This document shows, piece by piece, positions 1-8,064 of a DNA stretch of 11,604 bases. The DNA is from Proteiniphilum sp. (lineage in GTDB: Bacteria > Bacteroidota > Bacteroidia > Bacteroidales > Dysgonomonadaceae). Under the pieces are notes generated by a model. That model was not told where the DNA came from, ran no database searches, and saw nothing but the letters and a program-made list of their open reading frames with translations. Made by a program: the position numbers and the translations under genes. The stretch spans positions 1 to 11,604 of the forward strand of contig JAAYFB010000410.1 in assembly GCA_012728465.1 (NCBI GenBank), read 5' to 3'. Position 1 is the first letter of the stretch; each line of letters begins with the position of its first letter.

Positions 1-126
1 CGATTGGAGTAATTCCATTTGGAATTGACTCAATGTGGTTTGCGATTGGAGTAATTCCATTTGGAATTGACTCAATGTGGTTTGCGATTGGGGCAAAACC
101 ATTTAGTTTGAGGTTTGCGTAGTTAG
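1..126. repeat. 42-bp tandem repeat, two perfect units and one degenerate unit
   Basis: Positions 1-42 and 43-84 are identical, and 85-126 is a degenerate third unit that shares the start CGATTGG and the central CCATTT. The array begins at the window edge and so may continue to the left. Each perfect unit folds on itself: 3-16 pairs with 21-34 around an ATTT loop, giving about 13 base pairs with single bulged G bases at 6 and 27. Because 42 is a multiple of three, the array can be read as 14-residue repeats: IGVIPFGIDSMWFA on the plus strand, ending in TAG at 120-122, or NHIESIPNGITPIA on the minus strand. The minus frame has no ATG between its upstream stop (173-175) and the array. It could be an intergenic minisatellite or the tail of a repeat protein encoded further left. 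Confidence 0.85.
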
Positions 127-295
127 TTATTGGTGTGTTTGTGCAAAATTCGAAATGAACCAGAGGTATATATTACTTTAGATAAGATAAAGTCAAAGAC
201 TAACTTTTCATTATTCAAGAATACTACTATCTTGATAGATGGCAACTGTATGTGTTTTTAAAAACTGTGAATAGATATACATTAGTGGAAGACAT
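127..295. other. Non-coding stretch, nothing recognised
   Basis: AT-rich sequence between the tandem repeat and the terminator of the GH84 gene. I find no convincing open frame, no Bacteroidetes-type promoter and only trivial dyads such as CTATC-TT-GATAG at 227-238. With the repeat on its left and the terminator on its right it makes up a gene-free stretch of about 385 bases. Confidence 0.5.
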
Positions 296-339
296 AAAAA
301 ATCCTATGATGAAAAGTATAGACTTTCCATCATAGGATT
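296..339 (-). terminator. Rho-independent terminator of the GH84 gene
   Basis: The arms 300-311 (AATCCTATGATG) and 328-339 (CATCATAGGATT) are perfectly complementary over 12 bp. After one A-C mismatch, 313-317 pairs with 322-326 around an ATAG loop. Read on the minus strand the stem is followed by a run of T residues (296-299, continuing the T-rich end of the stem), the layout of an intrinsic terminator. It starts 46 nt downstream of the stop codon at 386-388, so it fits the end of the GH84 transcript. There is no T run on the plus-strand side. Confidence 0.88.
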
Positions 340-385
340 AATACTTACACAGTTTGTGAGACACTTCTTTTTTGATATATCGTTA

Positions 386-2596
386 CTAATTTACTTTTGT
401 TTCAAAAGCTCTTAAATAACACTCTTGCTCTTTAGCAGATTTGTTTATTAATCTAATGTATCTCACTTTATCCTCAATCTTGCCAGATGTCCAATCACCT
501 TTGTCGTTGGCTTTACCTTCATATTCTTTCCAGATGTTCCCATCTGCTGAATATTCTATTTTAGCCCATTCTGGAAAATCTTCAGCTCCAATATTAATCT
601 TTGTTTTTGTTACTTGAAGTTCTTCAGCAAACTCAACGCCAAAGTATCCATTTGCTGGCATCTTCACCACCTCAAGAAGAGGCGAAATAGATATATTTTT
701 TCTAAAAAATCTTACTGGTTGGCTTTTTATCTGATATATATTTGATAACATCGTGTGCGGATTGTAATCTGCAAGCGACTCAAGCTTCTCATCATACATG
801 CTTTCATATCTATTTGCCATCACCACTAGTGTGCTATCTATTAATGGTTCTATAACCAATGTAGCTGTTTTAACACCTGGCTGATATGGGTTTTGATTAT
901 ATGTATTGCTGTTATCAAACATCTCTTGCTTGATCTCTTTAATGTGGTTGTATAGCGTTGTAAACTTCGACCTGTTGTTGGCCTGCAATGCATCCTGCAA
1001 ATAGGTTGTTGCTAAACCTGCTTCTGCTACAAGTCTAAATTGCATCAACCATGGATTTATCTCTTCAATTAGAGATGGGTTTTCCTTACTATTTTGAAGA
1101 ATTGAAGCAGAGAATAGCATGTCTGAAAACTCCTTCCTCACATCACTGACTGCTTTATTATCCATCTGGTTACTACTAATAGCTGTTAGATACTTATTAG
1201 CAGTATCCTTAAACTCCCACGACTCATCTCGTCTGTATCTGTGTCCATTTGGTCCTAGGTCTGAGTTATGTATGGCAAATGTTCTGAGTGCCTGATAGTT
1301 GTTGGGCATCATCTCTTTTAGTGCTCTCTCCCATGCATCCATTGATTTATAATCTGCAATATTCCACGAGTAGTCTGCCACTCCATAGATTGCTATTTTG
1401 GATGCCTCTGCATGCTCCATCGGGTTCGACACGAAACCCGACATCATTCCTTCAGCTTCGGTATCTAATCCGTATGAGGGTCCTAACAGCATATGGTCAC
1501 GCACATAATCTGAAACGGGGAAGTTCCACCAAACGTATGCATTTCTCTTTATGTGTTTGTTTATCCATTCTAAACCTTGCACATCTATGTCAGATATTAC
1601 TCTATCACCCGTCCACATTATGTGTATCGATGGATTTAATTTCTCTCCTAATGTTGGTAGGTATCCTTTCTCAATATTGGACCAACTTTTGTTGTATTCT
1701 GTTGGACAAAGGATAAGTGGCAACACATCCTTTTTAGGCTTCACAAAGTTGTCGTCAATGTAGTTTAGTAGTTCTGCTTGTTTGTCTGCATCAACTTGTT
1801 CCCCCGATATATCGTCAAAGAAGACAGCAAATGCTCGCACTCCTAAATCATACATCAGACTCAGCTTATTCATCATCGCATCTCTATCCTCTGTAGTCCA
1901 TTTTATATCCATTCCAGGGTGAATAGCCCACACGAAGTCAACATGATTGTTGTTGGCCACCTCTACATATTTTTTTATTTACTCTGCCTCTTTGGTTGGA
2001 TATGCATCACGCCAATGTGGAGAACGATGATATGGGTCATCTTTTGGTCCATATATGTATGTATTGAGCTTATTATCGCCATAAAAATTTATCTGACTCA
2101 TTCGCTTCTCGTAAGACCATGGATCTCCGTAAAACCCTTCTACAACTCCTCGAGCTTTAATATTTGGATAATCTGATATTTGACATAAAGCCAACTTGTC
2201 CGCCTTAATCAGTTGCTTCAAGGTTTGCACACCATAGTATGTGCCTCTGTCGTCATACCCAGCAATTATTATCCTGTCTGCCTCTACGGACAACCAATAC
2301 CCTTCGGAGTGATTAGGTATTAGCTTTGTATATTTTCTTACTTCTTTATCTCCTTTTTTACCAATGAGTATAGTGAAGTCACTTTTGTTGTTACCTGTCT
2401 CAAATAGCGATTCGAGCAAGGCAAGAGCATGTGTGTCTGCATTTTTACTTGCAAATATTCTTACATTGGTTGGTTTTTCAATACTACCCTCATTCATTGT
2501 AATACTTTGAGGTGTAGGGTTAATAATTGGATAATCACTTGCGAAAGCAAATGTAGAGAACATCACTAAGGCAAGTGTTAATAATTTTAATTTCAT
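386..2596 (-). pseudogene. GH84 beta-N-acetylglucosaminidase (O-GlcNAcase-like), interrupted by an in-frame TAA
   Basis: The reading frame spans 737 codons, the size of B. thetaiotaomicron BT_4395, and matches it from end to end as I remember that sequence. It starts with a signal peptide (residues 1-19, cut AFA|SD), so the product would be exported to the periplasm. An N-terminal alpha/beta domain (about 22-140) is followed by the GH84 barrel from RGVVEGFYG (149-157), with GPKDDPYH (183-190) and the catalytic pair in FFDDISGE (Asp261, Asp262), then a helical region and a C-terminal beta-sandwich-like tail. The family removes beta-linked GlcNAc from glycoproteins by substrate-assisted catalysis. 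Codon 206 is TAA (1979-1981). The frame is the same on both sides and flanking residues continue the family pattern (KEAE, stop, IKKYVEVANNN), so this looks like a single C-to-T change from a CAA Gln codon. The truncated 205-residue product would lack the active site. A GTG at 1958-1960 could restart translation but without a signal peptide. A sequencing error is possible. Confidence 0.85.
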
Positions 2597-2946
2597 ATTT
2601 ATGTAGTTATAGTTTATATTATTCCTTTAAAAGAGTTGGCACAAAAGTACAAGCAGTTTTTACAATTAACAAAACATGTGTGCCTAAACTTATATATAGT
2701 CAACCCTTCAAATGGCAATCTTCTGCAACATCGAAAACTGATTATGAGCCCTCTAGAGGAGCCATAAATAATAATACAAGATTTACTATACAAATATAGC
2801 TTGTTGCGCATGATTATAAAAACCCATATCGCTGACATTATGAGATGTGTCCTACCATTAAGGGCTAAGAATTCAGGAGGGTATTAATTCTCTATTTATC
2901 CATACAAAACTAGCAGTTACAATTTTTCAATTTGCCAAAATCACAA
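2597..2946. other. Intergenic region between umuC and the GH84 gene
   Basis: This 350-bp AT-rich gap holds the GH84 promoter (2642-2673), a second TAnnTTTG match on the minus strand at 2905-2912, and an imperfect palindrome at 2742-2767 (TTATG, then CCTCTAGAGG at 2750-2759, then CATAA). Short open frames of about 74 codons exist on both strands, but they overlap each other and the promoter, are rich in Cys and Ile, and resemble no family I know, so I do not call them genes. I see no clear terminator for umuC here. Confidence 0.6.
2642..2673 (-). promoter_or_regulatory. Bacteroidetes-type promoter of the GH84 gene
   Basis: On the minus strand TACTTTTG (2642-2649) matches the Bacteroidetes -7 consensus TAnnTTTG at every defined position, and TTTG (2670-2673) lies 20 nt upstream, matching the -33 element and its usual spacing. 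Transcription would begin about 40 nt before the ATG at 2594-2596. This is the clearest promoter in the window. Confidence 0.75.
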
Positions 2947-4206
2947 TCACTTCACTTTCGGAAAATCCTTAGTTCTTGTAGTATAGCAAGGAGAGAGTCT
3001 TCTTTGTTTAATTTTCCATTGTTCACCATCACCAAGTACGGCCAGCTTTAGTGAATTAGTGCCATACCGATTATTAGTACTATCAATAATTTCCATAAGG
3101 CGCTTGTGCTTTGCTCTATCTACATTATCCCACAAGTATCCTTGCACAGCACCTTCTGAAATTATATCCAACAGCATTACACCTACTTTTTTATAATTAA
3201 ATCCTGTTCGGAATATCTTATATAATCCTTCTGACATGTATTTTATAATTTCCATCGTGGAGTTGGTTGCTACGGGCATATTAACAATAACATGGTTTCT
3301 ATATTGAGGGAGATCATCTCTAAATGGGTTAGTTTCTAAAAAAACAAGAATAGATTTAGCGCAACCTCTTTGTTTTCTAAGTTTTGCTGCAGCCATGCTA
3401 GTATAGGACGCAGCAGCTTCCTTTATTACTTCTAAGTCATCAAGCATTTTGCCAAATGATCGAGACACCATTATACTCTGTTTATCTGGTGCTATAGCCT
3501 CTACTTCAATACAAGGTTCACCTAGCAACTCACACCATGTTCTTTCGCCTATCACGGTCATGTGTTTTCTTACCCAACTACGACTAAGTTGTGTAAAATC
3601 GTATGCTGTATTTACTCCTCGATCTTTAAGTTTTTGCGAGCTTCTTCTTCCAATTCCCCAAATGTCAGAAACATCTGTGAGCCGTAATGCTTTTATTCGT
3701 TTTTCATCAGTATCAATTACGCAAACATTTTGATAGCCTGGATATTTTTTTGCAAATCTATTAGCTAACTTGGCCAATGTTTTTGTAGGTGCTATTCCCA
3801 AACTTACAGGTACACCCGTTCCTTGTGTCACAGTACGTACCACATCAAGTCCATATTCATTAAGAGTAGATAAATCTACTCCCGAAAAATCTAAAAATGC
3901 TTCATCTATTGAGTAGTCTTCTAATTTGGGAGTAAATCTAGACAAAAGACCTTTCATTCTCATTGACATATCAGCATAAAGCACAAAGTTTGTTGAAAAT
4001 ACCTGAACGTTATTACGTCTTATTATATCCTCAACTTCAAAGTAGTTTGCACCCATTTTAATACCTAATGCTTTGGCCTCTTCACTTCTTGCAATGGCAC
4101 ATCCATCATTATTGGAAAGCACAATGACAGGCTTACCATCCAGCGAAGAATTAAAAACTCTTTCACAAGATACGAAAAAGTTATTGCCATCACATAGCCC
4201 ATACAT
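2947..4206 (-). CDS. umuC: DNA polymerase V catalytic subunit UmuC (Y family)
   Basis: Translesion DNA polymerase of 419 residues, near the 422 of E. coli UmuC. It acts on damaged template in the cytoplasm together with cleaved UmuD. The palm and fingers region begins with CDGNNFFVSCERVF, placing metal-binding Asp6, and the second catalytic motif YSIDEAFLDF places Asp101 and Glu102, the same numbers as in E. coli. A helix-hairpin-helix-like segment (DIWGIGRRSSQKLKDRG, about 181-197) and the little-finger domain follow. QGYLW at 355-359 sits where E. coli UmuC has the beta-clamp motif QLNLF. The C-terminus (about 370-419, with LSPCYTTR) is the DUF4113 tail typical of UmuC and absent from DinB. 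The ATG lies 5 nt after the umuD stop, so the two are surely co-transcribed. All key residues are present, so an active enzyme is expected. Confidence 0.96.
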   Translation of the reverse strand: MYGLCDGNNFFVSCERVFNSSLDGKPVIVLSNNDGCAIARSEEAKALGIKMGANYFEVEDIIRRNNVQVFSTNFVLYADMSMRMKGLLSRFTPKLEDYSIDEAFLDFSGVDLSTLNEYGLDVVRTVTQGTGVPVSLGIAPTKTLAKLANRFAKKYPGYQNVCVIDTDEKRIKALRLTDVSDIWGIGRRSSQKLKDRGVNTAYDFTQLSRSWVRKHMTVIGERTWCELLGEPCIEVEAIAPDKQSIMVSRSFGKMLDDLEVIKEAAASYTSMAAAKLRKQRGCAKSILVFLETNPFRDDLPQYRNHVIVNMPVATNSTMEIIKYMSEGLYKIFRTGFNYKKVGVMLLDIISEGAVQGYLWDNVDRAKHKRLMEIIDSTNNRYGTNSLKLAVLGDGEQWKIKQRRLSPCYTTRTKDFPKVK

Positions 4207-4211
4207 ACTAC

Positions 4212-4655
4212 TTAGAATTTTTTTATTACATACTTAACCACTCCCCAACGTTTAAGTTCTTCTCCTTCATTTATAATAATTGGTTCAAATTCAGGATTAG
4301 AAGAAAGTAATGCAACATGACCCTGTCTATACTCAAGTCTTTTCATCGTAAACTCTCCATCAATAGAGAATATTAATATTGCGTTTTCGTATGGCTCCTC
4401 AAGCTTATCTACAACTAACAAATCACCCTCAAAGATTCCATCACCACTCAAGCTATTACCACCGACATGCAAGCAGAAGGTACTCTCTTTGCTCTTAACT
4501 AGTAACTTGTTGAAATCAATTCCATCTTCAATATAATTGTATGCTTCACTAGGGAATCCTGCTTTTACAGGGCTTGCATACAAATCTACTTCCATATGCA
4601 GTAGTTCTTCAGCAATTGGGATTAGTTTATTTAGTTGTTCATTTATAGTTTTCAT
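4212..4655 (-). CDS. umuD: UmuD, self-cleaving subunit of polymerase V (peptidase S24, LexA-like)
   Basis: 147 residues, close to E. coli UmuD (139). The family dimer is activated by RecA-ssDNA filaments to cut itself, and the shortened form joins UmuC in polymerase V. The probable cleavage site is Ala32-Gly33 in PVKAGFPSEA, followed by the typical YIEDGIDFNKLLV segment. The catalytic Ser is Ser68 in GGNSLSGDGIFEGDLLVVD, and the general base is Lys105 in GEFTMKRL, aligning with E. coli Ser60 and Lys97. It lacks the N-terminal helix-turn-helix of LexA and is too short to be a repressor of that kind. The ATG at 4653-4655 is preceded by no Shine-Dalgarno sequence. The gene leads a two-gene operon with umuC and has a strong inverted repeat immediately upstream, which suggests tight control. 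Confidence 0.95.
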   Translation of the reverse strand: MKTINEQLNKLIPIAEELLHMEVDLYASPVKAGFPSEAYNYIEDGIDFNKLLVKSKESTFCLHVGGNSLSGDGIFEGDLLVVDKLEEPYENAILIFSIDGEFTMKRLEYRQGHVALLSSNPEFEPIIINEGEELKRWGVVKYVIKKF

Positions 4656-4660
4656 AGTTG

Positions 4661-4668
4661 CAAAAATA
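4661..4668 (-). promoter_or_regulatory. Possible -7 element of umuDC
   Basis: TATTTTTG on the minus strand fits TAnnTTTG fully, but it ends only 5 nt before the umuD ATG (4653-4655), so a transcript started from it would be almost leaderless. No TTTG occurs at the normal 19-21 nt spacing; the nearest candidate (TTTA at 4685-4688) is 16 nt away and inside the inverted repeat. The match may simply be the T-rich tail of a terminator. Confidence 0.35.
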
Positions 4669-4671
4669 ATA

Positions 4672-4704
4672 ATTTCATTGCTATTAAAGATATAGCAATG
4701 AAAT
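4672..4704 (-). promoter_or_regulatory. Perfect 13-bp inverted repeat upstream of umuD (operator or terminator)
   Basis: The arms ATTTCATTGCTAT (4672-4684) and ATAGCAATGAAAT (4692-4704) are exact reverse complements around a 7-nt spacer. The element ends 16 nt before the umuD start codon and overlaps any promoter placed there. On the minus strand it is followed by the T-rich stretch TATTATTTTTG, so it could end transcripts from the arg cluster, whose last gene stops 123 nt upstream. It could equally be the binding site of a dimeric repressor acting on umuDC. The dyad itself is certain; which role it has is not. Confidence 0.75.
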
Positions 4705-4827
4705 ATCTGTAAGTACTCGAATTTCTAATCAGCAATCACCTTTCAACCTTTCACATACTCTGTTTTAAGAGTTATTTTTTGAACGGTCTCTGTTTCTATA
4801 CTGTACTAATCATTAATATAAAGCAAA

Positions 4828-6123
4828 CTAACCTATTTCGGCAGCTACTTGCTTCATCTTTCTATTTATCTGTTCAGTGCACAGATTACCTATGCTGCCC
4901 GCGTGAGTATGATTTACACTGTGACTGCTTTCAAAACGACCTTCATTTACTGCATGTCCCACTTGTATATAAGCCTCGCGGAAGGGTGTTCCTTGCAATA
5001 CCCTATTATTTACCTCCTCAACGGTGAATAGATATTTATACTTATCATCCGAAAGTATATCATCATTCACACTAACATGTGTAAGCATAAAATGAGTCAT
5101 TTCGAACAATGAATTAATCACCTCGAGTGCTGGAAATAGAACCTCTTTCAACAATTGAAAATCGCGATGATAGCCATGTGGCAAATTAGTAGTCATCAGG
5201 GCCATTTCGTTGGGCAAACTTTGCAAACGATTACTATGTGCACGAATAAGCTCCCACACATCAGGGTTCTTTTTGTGTGGCATTATGCTCGAACCTGTTG
5301 TCAGGTTGTCGGGGTATGATATAAAACCAAAATTAGATGATAAGTAGTTGCAATTATCAACAGCCAACTTGTTTAATGTATTTGCAAATGATGCAATACT
5401 ATAGGCCAGTGTTCGTTCCGTTTTCCCACGTCCCATTTGAGCTGCCACCACATTATAGCTCATCTCAGAAAATCCAAGCTCTTCAGTAGTCATCTCTCTG
5501 TTCAATGGAAATGAGCTACCATAGCCTGCTGCAGAACCTAATGGGTTTTGGTCAGCCACTCTGTATGCTGCCACCAGTGTGTGCATATCATCTACCAGTG
5601 ATTCGGCATATGCACCAAACCACAATCCGAATGATGATGGCATGGCCACTTGTCCATGTGTGTAGCCTGGCAACAATATATTTTTATGCTCTTCACTAAG
5701 CGATTGAAGCAAATCAAATAGCTTTATGGCATTGTCTTTTATCTCAATTATTGCATCTTTGAAGAACAATTTCAAGTCAACTAATACTTGGTCGTTTCTC
5801 GAACGCCCTGAGTGTATCTTCTTACCCACTTCGCCAAGTCTTTCAGTGAGCATAGCCTCCACTTGCGAGTGAATATCCTCGGCATCATCATCAAGGGCAA
5901 AGTTTCCTTTTTCCACCTCACCTAATATATTTTTAAGTTCAGCACGTAATATCTTCTCCTCATCTGCCTCTAGTAGCCCAATTGTAACCAACATCTTGAT
6001 GTGAGCCATTGAACCTAGTATATCATATTTTGCAAGTCTTAAATCCAGTTCTCGGTCTTTGCCTACGGTGAAGTCTGAAACCAGTTTGTCTGAATCAAGT
6101 CCTTTACTCCAAATTTTTGCCAT
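4828..6123 (-). CDS. argH: Argininosuccinate lyase
   Basis: Splits argininosuccinate into arginine and fumarate, the last step of arginine synthesis, in the cytoplasm as a homotetramer. The 431-residue protein is somewhat shorter than E. coli ArgH (457). Family motifs are all present: DIHSQVE (83-89), SGRSRNDQV (105-113), the LPGYTHGQVAMPSS region with the His of the active site (151-164), and the fumarate-lyase signature GSSIMPHKKNP (277-287), whose flexible loop supplies the catalytic Ser. It is the last gene of the cluster, starting 12 nt after argE, with an AAGGA at 6127-6131 that is rather close to the ATG. The stop is TAG. Nothing looks damaged. Confidence 0.97.
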   Translation of the reverse strand: MAKIWSKGLDSDKLVSDFTVGKDRELDLRLAKYDILGSMAHIKMLVTIGLLEADEEKILRAELKNILGEVEKGNFALDDDAEDIHSQVEAMLTERLGEVGKKIHSGRSRNDQVLVDLKLFFKDAIIEIKDNAIKLFDLLQSLSEEHKNILLPGYTHGQVAMPSSFGLWFGAYAESLVDDMHTLVAAYRVADQNPLGSAAGYGSSFPLNREMTTEELGFSEMSYNVVAAQMGRGKTERTLAYSIASFANTLNKLAVDNCNYLSSNFGFISYPDNLTTGSSIMPHKKNPDVWELIRAHSNRLQSLPNEMALMTTNLPHGYHRDFQLLKEVLFPALEVINSLFEMTHFMLTHVSVNDDILSDDKYKYLFTVEEVNNRVLQGTPFREAYIQVGHAVNEGRFESSHSVNHTHAGSIGNLCTEQINRKMKQVAAEIG

Positions 6124-6135
6124 TATTCCTTATAT

Positions 6136-7221
6136 TTACTTTTTCGTAGCACTCTGTGCCAATTGTTCCACAAATTTAATATATCCTTCTACACCTTGCT
6201 CAATTTCATCAATCAAAATATACTCATCTGATTGATGTGAGCGTGCAGAATCACCAGGCCCCATCTTTACTGCAGGGCAAGTAATTCTCATCCAGTCGGA
6301 AGTGGTAGGCGAAACATAGGTTTCGATATCCAATCCTTTTATTGCATCTATTATAAAATTATCAATAGGTGTTGCTGAGCTTCTGTTTGTTAAGTTTCGT
6401 GCGGTGAGTGAACTTTGTACTTTCGATTGCAATATCTCCAGTATCTCGCTATTGTTATATTGATCAGTTGGACGAATATCCACCACAAACGAACATTTAT
6501 CAGGCACAACATTGTGTTGAGTCCCTGCATTTATTTGTGTTACGGTAATCTTAACCTCTCCCATCGTAGGTGACACTTTGTCTAGCCTTGTCGATTTAAT
6601 TATATTAATATCATCCAATGCTATATACAATGCATTCACACCCTCATTTCGTGCTGCGTGTCCGCTCACTCCTTTGGCTTCGCCATCTATTACTAACAAA
6701 CCACGCTCAGCAATTGCTGCTTTCATTTGTGTGGGCTCGCCAATTATGGCAAAGTCAACTTTGTTAGACATCTCTCTCCACAAATTAGTCATGCCTTTAG
6801 GCCCCGAGTTCTCCTCTTCGCCCGACAGAGCTAATAGCAAATTGAATGGCAGCTTAGTTTCATAGAAGTGTAAGAATGTTTGCATCATACACACCACACT
6901 ACCACCAGCATCATTGCTACCCAGTCCATAGATGTGGGTATCAGATTGTGGGGGATTAAATGGATCAAATGTGTAGCCACTGGCAGGGCGAACAGTATCT
7001 AAATGTGAGTTGAGCATCAGTGTGGGCTTCGCCTCGTTGTGATATAGCTGTCTAAATATTATATTGTTATCTATTCGTTCAGGATAAATGCCCTTTTCTG
7101 CAAAATATGATAGAAGGTAATCTACCCTCATATCCTCTTCACCCGAAAAAGACTGAATTGAAATAAGCTTACGCAACACCTCAACCGCATCATCTCGATA
7201 TGTGATAATGTTATTTATCAT
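6136..7221 (-). CDS. argE: M20-family deacylase ArgE, probably N-succinylcitrulline desuccinylase
   Basis: A zinc-dependent amidohydrolase of 361 residues. Metal and catalytic residues of the M20 family can be placed: His73 and Asp75 in NSHLDTVRP, bridging Asp104 in GSNDAGG, catalytic Glu135 and ligand Glu136 in SGEEENSG, Glu162 in GEP, and His329 in RSHQSDEY. The lid domain, about 175-290, includes GVSGHAARNEG. Automatic annotation would call it acetylornithine deacetylase. Because the cluster has a succinylornithine transcarbamylase, the logical substrate is N-succinyl-L-citrulline, giving citrulline for ArgG; this is inferred from context, since the family also includes the desuccinylase DapE. 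Its ATG overlaps the argB stop (ATGA, 7218-7221), pointing to translational coupling. Confidence 0.9.
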   Translation of the reverse strand: MINNIITYRDDAVEVLRKLISIQSFSGEEDMRVDYLLSYFAEKGIYPERIDNNIIFRQLYHNEAKPTLMLNSHLDTVRPASGYTFDPFNPPQSDTHIYGLGSNDAGGSVVCMMQTFLHFYETKLPFNLLLALSGEEENSGPKGMTNLWREMSNKVDFAIIGEPTQMKAAIAERGLLVIDGEAKGVSGHAARNEGVNALYIALDDINIIKSTRLDKVSPTMGEVKITVTQINAGTQHNVVPDKCSFVVDIRPTDQYNNSEILEILQSKVQSSLTARNLTNRSSATPIDNFIIDAIKGLDIETYVSPTTSDWMRITCPAVKMGPGDSARSHQSDEYILIDEIEQGVEGYIKFVEQLAQSATKK

Positions 7222-8000
7222 AGCAGTACCGTTCCACGTTTTGCTAGCAAATTGTCGGCATGAAGAATTACCACCTCCGAAACGCCACCATCAATTGCCT
7301 TAAATGAGTTATCAATCTTTGGTATCATACCACCAGCTATTACACCCTCAATTTTTAGAGCTTCAGCTTCTTCTTTTGTTATAGTTTTGATTAGTGATTC
7401 GGGGTTATCAATATCACGCAACACACCCTCCTTCTCAAAACAATAATATAGTGTTGTTTTATAACTTTTGGACATTGCTGCAGCCAATGTATTAGCTACT
7501 GTGTCAGCATTAGTATTTAACAGCGCACCTTTCTCATCATGAGTGATAGCACAAAAAACAGGCGTAAGCCCCGACTCTACCAATTGAGAAATAAATTTAT
7601 CATTTATCTTATTAGGATTGGGATCCCCAACATATCCAAAGTCAATTGGCTCTGGTGATCGCCTTACTGATGGGATGGTATTTGCATCAGCACCCGAAAG
7701 ACCAATTGCATTACACCCTATTGCTTGAAGTGCCGAAACAATACTTTTGTTGATCCACCCAGCATACACCATAGTAACTGTGCGAAGTGTGTCAGCATCA
7801 GTAACTCGTCGCCCATCTATCATTTTGGTTTCAATGCCAAGTTCTTTAGCCATTTTAGAGGCCATCACTCCCCCACCATGCACAAGTAGCTTTCTACCTT
7901 CAAGCTTATTCAAGTCATTTAGAAAAGACTTTAAAGCATCTGGGTTATCAACAACATTGCCACCTATCTTTATTATTGATAGGCTCTCTTTGTTTGTCAT
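7218..8000 (-). CDS. argB: N-acylglutamate kinase ArgB (acetyl- or succinylglutamate)
   Basis: An amino-acid kinase fold enzyme of 260 residues that phosphorylates the side-chain carboxylate of N-acylglutamate with ATP. Visible motifs are KIGGN (11-15, with the phosphate-binding Lys11), HGGG (41-44), GRRVTD (63-68) for the acyl-glutamate carboxylate, NTNADTVA near 162-169, and a C-terminal GGMIPKI segment. The length equals that of the dimeric E. coli type (258) and there is no extra N-terminal helix, the part that makes hexameric kinases sensitive to arginine, so feedback inhibition by that route is unlikely. Given the Pro90-type ArgF' next to it, the natural substrate is probably N-succinylglutamate, though the sequence alone does not prove this. 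It follows a 90-nt gap containing a hairpin. Confidence 0.94.
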   Translation of the reverse strand: MTNKESLSIIKIGGNVVDNPDALKSFLNDLNKLEGRKLLVHGGGVMASKMAKELGIETKMIDGRRVTDADTLRTVTMVYAGWINKSIVSALQAIGCNAIGLSGADANTIPSVRRSPEPIDFGYVGDPNPNKINDKFISQLVESGLTPVFCAITHDEKGALLNTNADTVANTLAAAMSKSYKTTLYYCFEKEGVLRDIDNPESLIKTITKEEAEALKIEGVIAGGMIPKIDNSFKAIDGGVSEVVILHADNLLAKRGTVLL

Positions 8001-8064
8001 ATTAATTTTTATTTAATACAAGAATATCTTAGCTATAATCTAAAATAGAATGTTCGTAACAAAA

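Noticed and set aside
1958..1960. GTG as the true start of a separate 524-residue protein
   Set aside because: It falls inside the conserved GH84 barrel, has no Shine-Dalgarno sequence at proper spacing, and would yield a protein without signal peptide or the first part of the fold.
1979..1981. TAA read as an amino acid (recoded genetic code)
   Set aside because: TAA ends umuD, argD, argF', argE and argG in this same window, so general reassignment is excluded.
2614..2838. 74-codon minus-strand frame upstream of the GH84 gene
   Set aside because: It overlaps the strong GH84 promoter, has an unusual Cys/Ile-rich composition, no known domain, and an opposing frame of the same size over nearly the same bases.
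4757..4780. Plus-strand hairpin ACTCT-GTTTTA-AGAGT followed by a T-rich stretch, like a terminator
   Set aside because: The stem has only 5 bp and no plus-strand gene is there to terminate.
4781..4796. GAAC-N7-GTTTC, resembling a Gram-positive LexA box
   Set aside because: The spacer is 7 nt instead of 4 and the half-sites do not match fully; it is also about 130 nt from the umuD start.
8001..8064. Internal promoter for argB (TATTCTTG)
   Set aside because: One mismatch to the -7 consensus and no TTTG at 19-21 nt upstream.
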